A DNA stretch of 8,828 nucleotides from an uncultured Clostridium sp. (GTDB taxonomy: Bacteria > Bacillota > Clostridia > TANB77 > CAG-508): NCBI GenBank assembly GCA_900554635.1, contig USHY01000039.1, positions 1 through 8,828 of the forward strand, written 5' to 3'. Positions 1 to 4,970 of the stretch are shown in pieces. The notes below the pieces were generated by a model. That model searched no databases and had not been told where the DNA came from. It saw only the letters and a list, made by a program, of their open reading frames with translations. Numbering within the stretch: the stretch's first letter is position 1; the number at the start of each line of letters is the position of its first letter. The position numbers and the translations under genes are program-made.

Positions 1-372
1 AATAAAGAAATGGCAAAAATAGATTGGGAAAACAAAACAGCGGTTGAAATAAAAAATCTTGTAAGAGGATTAAACCCAATAATGGGAGCATATACAATAT
101 ATAATGGTAAAAAAATAAAAATATGGAAAGCAGATTGCTTAGAATTACCAGCGTTTATAAAAGAACATCCAGAATTTAAAGAATACAAAAAAAGATTGGA
201 AGAAATGGCAGGGGGAGCAGTAATTTATTCAGATTTAAAAGATGGACTTTGTGTAAAAGCAAAAAATAGCGTGCTTTTAGTACAAGAAGTTCAAGCAGAA
301 AACGCAAAAAGAATGCCAGTTCAAGACTTTTTAAGAGGAAATTTAATTCAAACAGGAGAAATTTTTGAATAA
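1..372 (+). CDS. fmt: Methionyl-tRNA formyltransferase, C-terminal part (5' truncated by window edge)
   Basis: This is the last 123 codons of a gene that begins upstream of the window; the frame is open from base 1, so the ATG at base 10 is an internal Met. Fmt formylates the Met on initiator tRNA using 10-formyl-tetrahydrofolate. The visible part matches the C-terminal, tRNA-contacting domain: an I-x-W-E start, then the hallmark NLVRGLNPIMGAYT with a GKKIKIWKA strand after it, and the terminal block ENAKRMPVQDFLRGN near the end. The catalytic N-terminal formyltransferase domain is outside the window, so its integrity cannot be judged. The stop codon (370-372) overlaps the TTG start proposed for the next gene, which implies an operon with translational coupling. 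The family call is from recognised conserved motifs. Confidence 0.93.
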   Translation, partial: NKEMAKIDWENKTAVEIKNLVRGLNPIMGAYTIYNGKKIKIWKADCLELPAFIKEHPEFKEYKKRLEEMAGGAVIYSDLKDGLCVKAKNSVLLVQEVQAENAKRMPVQDFLRGNLIQTGEIFE

Positions 373-838
373 AATGGAAGAAATTTGTAAAAAAATAGTA
401 GAAAAATTAAATGAAAATAAACAAACAATATCATTCATGGAATCTTGCACAGGTGGCTTTTTAGCTAATAGTATAACAAATATTTCTGGTGCATCAAATG
501 TGCTAAAAGTAAGCTTAGTAACATATTCTAGTGAGTATAAGATAAAGTTTGGCGTTAATGAGAATGTAATAAAAAAATATACAGTTTATAGCCAAGAGAC
601 ATCAATTGAAATGGCTAAAAACATAGTTCAATTTGCAAAAAGTAACATTGGTGTAGGAATAACTGGAGAACTTGGAAATACACTAAATAATAGTCCAAAG
701 GTTTATTATACAGTTTATTTTAAAGATAAAAACAAATATATAAATAAAACAATAACTACAACTAAAAGCAAAAGGAAAGATATGAAAGAAGAAATTGCAA
801 AAAAGGTTTTTGAAGATATCTGGGAGGAAATTAAATAA
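365..838 (+). CDS. CinA C-terminal domain / PncC-like nicotinamide-nucleotide amidohydrolase family protein
   Basis: A stand-alone CinA C-terminal domain (157 aa; the family is usually about 150-165 aa) without the N-terminal MoCF-like domain of full CinA. Characterised members deamidate NMN to nicotinate mononucleotide. The signature ESCTGG is at residues 26-31 (candidate nucleophile Ser27), followed by GAS (42-44) and VTYSSEYK (52-59), which supplies the family's Tyr and Lys. The third motif is divergent: ITGELGNT (99-106) replaces the usual ITG-x-x-GP-x-GG, and the Gly before VTYS is Ser-Leu, so activity on NMN is uncertain. Start choice: AGGAG at 354-358 lies 6 nt before TTG 365, a good spacing, but 15 nt before the alternative ATG at 374, so TTG is preferred; the ATG would give 154 aa. 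The stop overlaps the murD ATG by one base (TAATG). Confidence 0.85.
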   Translation: MNKMEEICKKIVEKLNENKQTISFMESCTGGFLANSITNISGASNVLKVSLVTYSSEYKIKFGVNENVIKKYTVYSQETSIEMAKNIVQFAKSNIGVGITGELGNTLNNSPKVYYTVYFKDKNKYINKTITTTKSKRKDMKEEIAKKVFEDIWEEIK

Positions 839-2235
839 TGAGTTTTATAAACACAAAATTAAAAGACTTTGAAGAAAATTTAAAAAATAAAAAAATTGCT
901 ATAATTGGTTTAGGAGTAAGCAATATTCCGTTAATAGACTATCTGCACGATTTCCAAGCTAAAATAACAGTTTTTGATAAAAGAAATGAAGAAAAAATAG
1001 ATAAAGGTGTTTTAGAAAAAATAGAAAACTATAAAATATCTAAAAATTTTGGAGAAAATTACTTGTCAAACCTAAAAGATTTTGATATAATTTTTAAGTC
1101 ACCATCATGTAGACCAGATTTACCTGAAATTGAGGCAGAAGTTAAAAGAGGGGCAATTTTAACATCAGAAATAGAAAAAGTTTTAGAATTAGCACCTTGT
1201 AAAATAATTGCTGTAACAGGTAGTGATGGAAAAACAACAACTACATCATTAATATATGAAATAGTAAAACAAAAATACAAAGCATATTTAGGTGGAAATA
1301 TTGGAATACCACTGTTTACAAAGATTAAAGAAATGCAACCAGAAGATATTGTTGTATTAGAACTTAGTAGCTTCCAATTAATGACTATGAAAAAAAGTCC
1401 AGATATTGCAGTAGTTACAAATGTTACACCAAACCACTTAGATATTCATAAATCTTATGAAGAATATATTGAAGCAAAGAAAAATATTTTTCTAAATCAA
1501 AATGAAGACAATACTTTAGTTTTGAATTACGATAATGAAATAACAAAAAACTTTGCAAAAACAGCAAAATCAAAAGTTATATTCTTCAGCAGTAAAGAAA
1601 AAATAGAAAATGGCGTTATATATGATGATGGAATCATAAAAGTTTCAGAAGATGGACTTAGAAGACATCTACTAAAACTAAAAGATACACATTTAAGAGG
1701 AACACACAATGCAGAAAATATATGTGCAGCAGTAGCAGCAACAAAAGGTTTAGTTCAAATAGAAGACCAAATAAATGCAATAAAAGGCTTTGAAGGTGTA
1801 CCACACAGAATAGAATTTGTAAGAGAAATAAATGGCTCTAAATGGTATAATGATTCAATAGCATCAAGCCCAACAAGAACAATAGCAGGGCTAAATTCAT
1901 TTGATGAGGAAATCGTTCTAATAGCAGGTGGATATGATAAGCATTTAGATTATGAACCAATAGCTAAACCAATATTAGATAAGGTAAAAACATTAATTCT
2001 ACTTGGCCAAACATCAGGAAAGATATTAAATGCAGTAAAGGAAAAACAAGGAGAATTAGGAATTAGAATAGATATATTTAAAGTAGATACATTAGAAGAA
2101 GCAGTAGAAAAAGCAAAAATGGAAGCAAAACCAAATCAAGTAGTATTATTTTCACCAGCAAGTGCAAGCTTTGATATGTTCAAAAACTTCGAAGAAAGAG
2201 GGAATAAATTCAAAGAACTAGTGAAAAATCTATAA
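838..2235 (+). CDS. murD: UDP-N-acetylmuramoyl-L-alanine--D-glutamate ligase
   Basis: MurD is the cytoplasmic ATP-dependent Mur ligase that adds D-Glu to UDP-MurNAc-L-Ala in peptidoglycan precursor synthesis. The 465-aa product is full length. Residues 20-31 form the N-terminal nucleotide-type fold (AIIGLGVSN). The central ATPase domain has the P-loop VTGSDGKTTT (126-135), GGNIGIPL (152-159), LELSSFQL (174-181) and the metal- and substrate-binding TNVTPNHLDIH (194-204). GTHNAENICAA (288-298) and VPHRIEF (321-327) lead into the C-terminal domain, with NDSIASSPTRTIAGL (338-352) and the distal SPASASFDMFKNFEERG (439-455), typical of MurD. The SD GGGAGG at 822-827 lies 10 nt before the ATG. It sits apart from the mraZ-rsmH cluster downstream, as the third gene of an fmt-led operon. 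No defect is seen. Confidence 0.97.
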   Translation: MSFINTKLKDFEENLKNKKIAIIGLGVSNIPLIDYLHDFQAKITVFDKRNEEKIDKGVLEKIENYKISKNFGENYLSNLKDFDIIFKSPSCRPDLPEIEAEVKRGAILTSEIEKVLELAPCKIIAVTGSDGKTTTTSLIYEIVKQKYKAYLGGNIGIPLFTKIKEMQPEDIVVLELSSFQLMTMKKSPDIAVVTNVTPNHLDIHKSYEEYIEAKKNIFLNQNEDNTLVLNYDNEITKNFAKTAKSKVIFFSSKEKIENGVIYDDGIIKVSEDGLRRHLLKLKDTHLRGTHNAENICAAVAATKGLVQIEDQINAIKGFEGVPHRIEFVREINGSKWYNDSIASSPTRTIAGLNSFDEEIVLIAGGYDKHLDYEPIAKPILDKVKTLILLGQTSGKILNAVKEKQGELGIRIDIFKVDTLEEAVEKAKMEAKPNQVVLFSPASASFDMFKNFEERGNKFKELVKNL

Positions 2236-2250
2236 GGGAGGTAATGAAAA

Positions 2251-2415
2251 ATGGTAATCGATCCAAAAGGAAATTTATTTGAGGAAAGAAGAAAAAAAGA
2301 CAGAAGAACAGGAATTGATAGAAGAAAAAAGGATGAAGCAATAGATACAGACAAAAGAAAAGAAGACAGAAGGAAAGGGGACAGAAGAGATCCTAAAAAC
2401 GGGTACAAAGCTTAA
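2251..2415 (+). CDS. Hypothetical 54-aa highly charged protein with repeated (D/E)RR motifs
   Basis: A short gene 15 nt after murD. The SD GGGAGG (2236-2241) is placed 9 nt before the ATG at 2251; the nearer ATG at 2244 is only 2 nt away and stops after 12 codons. The predicted product starts MVIDPKGNLFEERRKKDRRT. By my count 34 of 54 residues are charged: 11 Arg, 10 Lys, 9 Asp and 4 Glu, giving a net charge near +8. (D/E)RR or DKR triplets begin at residues 12, 17, 23, 34, 39 and 44, mostly 5-6 residues apart. There is no Cys, His or Trp, no hydrophobic segment and no signal peptide, so it should be cytoplasmic and probably disordered or a charged helix. Binding to RNA, ribosome or membrane phospholipid would fit the charge, but that is inference only. 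Translation is supported by the SD, the operon position and the clean repeat pattern. I cannot name a family. Confidence 0.72.
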   Translation: MVIDPKGNLFEERRKKDRRTGIDRRKKDEAIDTDKRKEDRRKGDRRDPKNGYKA

Positions 2416-2420
2416 GAAAT

Positions 2421-2447
2421 AAAGGCTTAGAAACAAAATAAGCCTTT
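2421..2447 (+). other. Small inverted repeat between the DRR-protein gene and tRNA-Leu
   Basis: A perfect 8-bp stem, AAAGGCTT (2421-2428) with AAGCCTTT (2440-2447), and an 11-nt loop. It ends three bases before the tRNA and lacks a proper T tract after the stem, so it is more likely a transcript-processing or 3'-end protecting hairpin than an efficient terminator. No convincing separate tRNA promoter is visible, so the tRNA is probably transcribed with murD. Confidence 0.45.
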
Positions 2448-2450
2448 CAT

Positions 2451-2533
2451 CCCGATGTGGCGGAACTGGCAGACGCACACGACTCAAAATCGTGCGGGAA
2501 ACCATGTGGGTTCGAGTCCCACCGTCGGGACCA
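2451..2533 (+). tRNA. tRNA-Leu (anticodon CAA), CCA encoded
   Basis: An 83-nt class II tRNA folded by hand. The acceptor stem CCCGATG pairs with CGTCGGG (one T-G wobble), followed by discriminator A and an encoded CCA at 2531-2533. The D arm is GCGGAACTGGCAGACGC, typical of tRNA-Leu. The anticodon stem CACGA/TCGTG (2478-2482/2490-2494) holds loop CTCAAAA with anticodon CAA at 2485-2487, reading UUG. The variable arm CGGGAAACCAT is enlarged, as expected for Leu. The T arm is GTGGG-TTCGAGT-CCCAC. All invariant positions look normal. Confidence 0.97.
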
Positions 2534-2547
2534 ATATAAAATATGTT

Positions 2548-2612
2548 AAATGCAATAGTTTTTTTAAAAAAATTTAAAAAATTTTAAAAAAACTATTGCA
2601 TTTTTGTTTTTT
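2548..2612 (+). terminator. Intrinsic terminator after tRNA-Leu
   Basis: A perfect 22-bp inverted repeat: left arm 2548-2569 (starts AAATGCAATAG, then seven T and four A) and its exact complement at 2582-2603, with a 12-nt A/T loop. A T-rich tail (TTTTTGTTTTTT, 2601-2612) follows. It ends the fmt-pncC-murD-tRNA transcript. The stem is nearly symmetric with A/T runs on both sides, so it could also act on transcripts from the opposite strand. Confidence 0.9.
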
Positions 2613-2624
2613 ATATTATACAAT
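2596..2624 (+). promoter_or_regulatory. Candidate sigma-A promoter of mraZ
   Basis: TTGCAT (2596-2601) and TACAAT (2619-2624) are separated by 17 bp. The -10 matches the consensus at 5 of 6 positions, but the -35 is weak (3 of 6) and lies inside the terminator's 3' arm. Transcription would start at about 2631, exactly at the MraZ boxes, which fits an autorepressed promoter. Placement is inferred. Confidence 0.45.
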
Positions 2625-2630
2625 GGTAGC

Positions 2631-2660
2631 GAAGTGGAGAAAAGTGGTAGAAAGTGGTAC
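2631..2660 (+). promoter_or_regulatory. MraZ operator: three direct repeats with 10-bp period
   Basis: Three tandem 10-bp units of form (A/G)AAGTGGNNN: AAGTGG starts at 2632, 2642 and 2652 with no phase error. MraZ proteins autoregulate their operons by binding short direct repeats placed one helical turn apart before mraZ (TGGGN boxes in E. coli, AAAGTG-type boxes in mycoplasmas). The match in motif, spacing and position, 20 nt upstream of the mraZ start, makes this a strong assignment. It predicts MraZ control of mraZ and possibly rsmH, ftsL and the PBP gene. Confidence 0.85.
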
Positions 2661-2679
2661 CAAAAAGAGGTGAAAAATT

Positions 2680-3117
2680 TTGCTAATAGGTGAATATTCA
2701 CATTCAATCGATACAAAAGGTAGATTAATAATGCCAGCCAAATTGAAAGAGGACATTGGTGAGAGCTTTGTAATTACTAAAGGGTTAGATGGATGTTTAT
2801 TTGCATATTCAAAAAAAGAATGGCAAAATTTTGAGGAAAAACTAAGAACATTCCCACTTACTAACAAGGATGCAAGAGCTTTAATGAGATTTTTCTTGGC
2901 AGGAGCAATGGAGTGCGAAATAGATAAACAAGGAAGATTTTTAATTGCAAGCAATTTAAGAGAATTTGCAGGGTTAGAAAAAGATGTAGTCATTATTGGT
3001 GTACTAAATAAAATTGAAATATGGAGCAAGGAAAAATGGCTAGAATATAGTGAAAAAGAAAATAATGAAGCAGATGATATTGCAGAAAAAATGGCAAATT
3101 TAGATTTAGGTATATAA
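2680..3117 (+). CDS. mraZ: Transcriptional regulator MraZ
   Basis: MraZ is an AbrB-like (SpoVT-AbrB fold) ring-forming DNA-binding protein that controls its own division and cell-wall operon. The 145-aa length is normal. The N terminus MLIGEYSHSIDTKGRLIMPA is diagnostic. Two tandem half-domains each carry the DxxGR loop: D11-T-K-G14-R15 and D82-K-Q-G85-R86. The second lacks the Pro that usually follows (IASNLR instead of an IPxxLR type). KIEIWSKEKW (111-120) is the conserved late motif. The start is TTG at 2680, chosen because the conserved MxxGEY begins there and AGAGGTG (2666-2672) is 7 nt upstream. It is preceded directly by its operator repeats. A long A-rich gap, rather than the usual short spacer, separates it from rsmH. 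Confidence 0.96.
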   Translation: MLIGEYSHSIDTKGRLIMPAKLKEDIGESFVITKGLDGCLFAYSKKEWQNFEEKLRTFPLTNKDARALMRFFLAGAMECEIDKQGRFLIASNLREFAGLEKDVVIIGVLNKIEIWSKEKWLEYSEKENNEADDIAEKMANLDLGI

Positions 3118-3401
3118 CTTGCAAAAGTTTATATAAAAACCAAAGAAGAAAAAAATTAAGAAACATAAGATTCTAAATAAACAAAAGAACTTTAACTGAA
3201 ATTACAAAAGAAAAATAATTAAAAAACAAAAAACACAAAAGACAAGAATTTTTAAAGGTAACCAAAAAACACACATAAAACAAACAAATACAAAAGATAA
3301 TGAAATACTAAAGACAAAATTTTAAAAATATAACAAAAGAATAAAATATTTACAAAAGCAAAACCTATACAAACTAAAGAGTGAATTGATGTACTATTAG
3401 C
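3118..3401 (+). other. A-rich non-coding gap between mraZ and rsmH
   Basis: No plausible gene is found in any frame on either strand. Counting bases 3121-3360 gives about 63% A, 18% T, 11% C and 7.5% G, an extreme strand asymmetry. CAAAAG occurs seven times (3122, 3182, 3205, 3236, 3291, 3334, 3353) at irregular spacing. The low G content predicts an almost unstructured RNA. It could be a long 5' leader of rsmH, an S1- or Rho-accessible stretch, or decayed sequence. No convincing terminator or sigma-A promoter was found in it. Confidence 0.6.
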
Positions 3402-3431
3402 AGCAGTTGGTATATACTAAAACCAACTGCT
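3402..3431 (+). promoter_or_regulatory. Perfect 10-bp hairpin or palindromic site in rsmH leader
   Basis: AGCAGTTGGT (3402-3411) pairs exactly with ACCAACTGCT (3422-3431) around a 10-nt loop, ATATACTAAA. It stands out from the surrounding A-rich, G-poor sequence and ends 35 nt before the rsmH start. The following TTAAGTGTTATT is a poor U tract, so if it terminates it does so weakly. It could be an attenuator, an RNA stability element or a protein-binding palindrome. The structure is seen; the role is inferred. Confidence 0.5.
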
Positions 3432-3466
3432 TAAGTGTTATTAAAGGAAAATAGAGGTCAAAATAG

Positions 3467-4396
3467 ATGAAAGAATTTGAGCATATCCCAGTTTTACTTA
3501 ATGAATGTATTGAAGGTTTAAAAATAAAGGAAAAAGGAATATATGTTGATGGAACACTTGGAGGAGCAGGACATAGTTTTAGAATTGCTACGAAGCTTAA
3601 TAATACAGGAACTTTGATAGGGATTGATAGAGATGCAGAAGCAATTCAAAAGGCAAAAGAAACATTAAAAGAATTTAACAACATTATATATGTTCAAGAT
3701 AATCATGATAATATTAAAGAAATATTATCAAAACTAAATATAGAAAAAGTTGATGGAATTCTATTAGATTTAGGAGTTTCATCATATCAAATAGATGAAG
3801 AAACAAGAGGATTTAGCTATACAAAAAATAGTCCTTTAGATATGAGGATGGATAAAAATCAAAAATTAACAGCAGAGTATGTTGTAAACGAATATACAGA
3901 AGAAGAATTAGCAAATATAATTTATAAATATGGAGAAGAGAAGTTCTCCAGACAAATTGCAAGAAGAATTTGTGAATATAGGAAAGAAAAAAGAATACAA
4001 ACTACTTCAGAATTAGTAGAAATAATAGAAAAAAGTGTTCCTAGAAATAGTACAGGAGGTCACCCAGCAAAAAGAACATTTCAAGCAATAAGAATAGAAG
4101 TAAATAATGAAATTAAACCATTGTACAATACAGTTAAAAATGCAATTGATGTACTAAAACCCCAAGGAAGATTATGTATTATAACTTTTCATTCATTAGA
4201 AGACAGGGCAGTAAAGGAAGCATACCAAGATAGTGTAGGAAAGTGTACATGCCCACCTGATTTACCATATTGTGTATGTGGAAATAAACCAGAGGGAAAG
4301 ATAATTACTAAAAAACCAATTTTACCAACAGAAAAAGAAATGGAAATAAACAGTAGAAGCAAAAGCGCAAAATTAAGAATTTTTGAAAAATTTTAA
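3467..4396 (+). CDS. rsmH: 16S rRNA (cytosine(1402)-N(4))-methyltransferase RsmH
   Basis: RsmH (MraW) methylates N4 of C1402 in the 30S decoding centre using S-adenosylmethionine. The full-length 309-aa product starts HIPVLLNECIEGL (6-18). The SAM-binding site is YVDGTLGGAGHS (26-37) with GIDRDAEAI (52-60). LLDLGVSSYQID (99-110) and RGFSYTKNSPLDMRMD (114-129) are family signatures, followed by GEEKFSRQIARRI (156-168), HPAKRTFQAIRIEVNNE (199-215) and ITFHSLEDR (239-247). CTCPPDLPYCVCG (260-272) is the usual cysteine segment, and NSRSKSAKLR ends the protein. The SD AGAGGT at 3453-3458 lies 8 nt before the ATG. The ftsL-like gene begins 16 nt after its stop. No anomaly is visible within the protein. 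Confidence 0.97.
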   Translation: MKEFEHIPVLLNECIEGLKIKEKGIYVDGTLGGAGHSFRIATKLNNTGTLIGIDRDAEAIQKAKETLKEFNNIIYVQDNHDNIKEILSKLNIEKVDGILLDLGVSSYQIDEETRGFSYTKNSPLDMRMDKNQKLTAEYVVNEYTEEELANIIYKYGEEKFSRQIARRICEYRKEKRIQTTSELVEIIEKSVPRNSTGGHPAKRTFQAIRIEVNNEIKPLYNTVKNAIDVLKPQGRLCIITFHSLEDRAVKEAYQDSVGKCTCPPDLPYCVCGNKPEGKIITKKPILPTEKEMEINSRSKSAKLRIFEKF

Positions 4397-4412
4397 AAGG
4401 AGGTGCAAAAGA

Positions 4413-4922
4413 ATGGCTAGAAGCTATAGCAAATATGAATATGAAACAAGTCCAAGAAAGCTTGAGCCATATTATGCACCAAAAAAAGATTTAGCAAAAA
4501 ACAAACAAAAAAGTAACAAACAAGCCAATAATTCAAAGAAGCAAAAGGCGGAGCTGAAATTGAAGTTTAAAATTGTATTTTATCTTGTAATAGGATTTGG
4601 AATATTATTTGCAATAAGTTACAGAAATGCCCAAATTGATGAAAATTTTGGAAAGGTTCAAACATTAAAATCTGATTTAGCAGCTGTAGAAAAAGAAAAT
4701 GCACAATTAGAAGTTTCTATTGAAAGCACTTTAAACCTTACAAATCTTGAACAACAGGCAAGAAATATATTAGGAATGCAAAAATTAACTAACAAACAAA
4801 CAGGATATATTAATTTGCCAAAAAGTGATTATACCGAAGTTGCAACAGAACAGGTAAAAATAGAGGAAAACAAAAGCTTAATAAAAACAGTAATAGATTT
4901 CGTAACACAATTATTTAAGTAA
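4413..4922 (+). CDS. ftsL: FtsL/DivIC-like bitopic cell-division protein
   Basis: A 169-aa protein of the FtsL/septum-formation-initiator type, by architecture and position between rsmH and the PBP gene. The cytoplasmic N terminus (1-52) is Lys- and Asn-rich. One membrane segment covers about 53-69 (KIVFYLVIGFGILFAIS), followed by a predicted extracellular coiled coil at about 75-105. NLEQQARNILGM (111-122) resembles the conserved segment after the FtsL coiled coil. An extra C-terminal helix (about 153-169) alternates hydrophobic and charged residues. FtsL-like proteins bridge the divisome and help activate FtsW-FtsI. Start: AGGAGG at 4398-4403 is 9 nt before ATG 4413. An in-frame TTG at 4383 lies within rsmH with no SD and is rejected. 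Sequence identity in this family is low, so the symbol rests partly on synteny. Confidence 0.85.
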   Translation: MARSYSKYEYETSPRKLEPYYAPKKDLAKNKQKSNKQANNSKKQKAELKLKFKIVFYLVIGFGILFAISYRNAQIDENFGKVQTLKSDLAAVEKENAQLEVSIESTLNLTNLEQQARNILGMQKLTNKQTGYINLPKSDYTEVATEQVKIEENKSLIKTVIDFVTQLFK

Positions 4923-4930
4923 AAGAATAT

Positions 4931-4970
4931 AAACATCTTTTTTGAATAAAATCAAAAGAGGTGTTTTTTT
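4931..4970 (+). promoter_or_regulatory. Terminator-like hairpin that buries the PBP ribosome-binding site
   Basis: Arm 4931-4945 (AAACATCTTTTTTGA) pairs with 4952-4966 (TCAAAAGAGGTGTTT) over 15 bp, including two G-T wobbles, with a 6-nt loop. The 3' arm contains AGAGGTG (4957-4963), the only SD for the PBP ATG at 4971, and the stem runs straight into a T tract ending at 4970. The element could be an intrinsic terminator or attenuator, an SD-sequestering switch, or both. The ftsL stop is at 4920-4922, so a terminating ribosome would cover the start of the left arm, which suggests coupling of PBP translation to ftsL. The function is inferred. Confidence 0.65.

Noticed and set aside
1059..1280. 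Minus-strand frames inside murD and elsewhere (for example 1059-1280, 2136-2408, 2616-3029, 6962-7387)
   Set aside because: They mirror strongly conserved + strand genes, are rich in Leu, Ser and Phe as expected for shadows of A-rich codons, and have no SD or family motifs.
3389..3400. Tiny leader peptide (Met-Tyr-Tyr) before the rsmH hairpin
   Set aside because: Three codons with no clear SD; expected by chance in A/T-rich sequence.
3118..3401. CRISPR-like or tandem repeat array from the recurring CAAAAG words
   Set aside because: The words are six bases long, irregularly spaced (19-60 nt) and expected from the A-rich composition.
3386..3418. Possible rsmH promoter TTGATG / TATACT
   Set aside because: The 21-bp spacing is too long and the -10 lies in the hairpin loop; support is too weak to list.
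4383..4412. TTG start at 4383 for the ftsL-like gene
   Set aside because: It lies inside rsmH without an SD, and the AAAGGAGGTG at 4396-4405 points clearly to ATG 4413.
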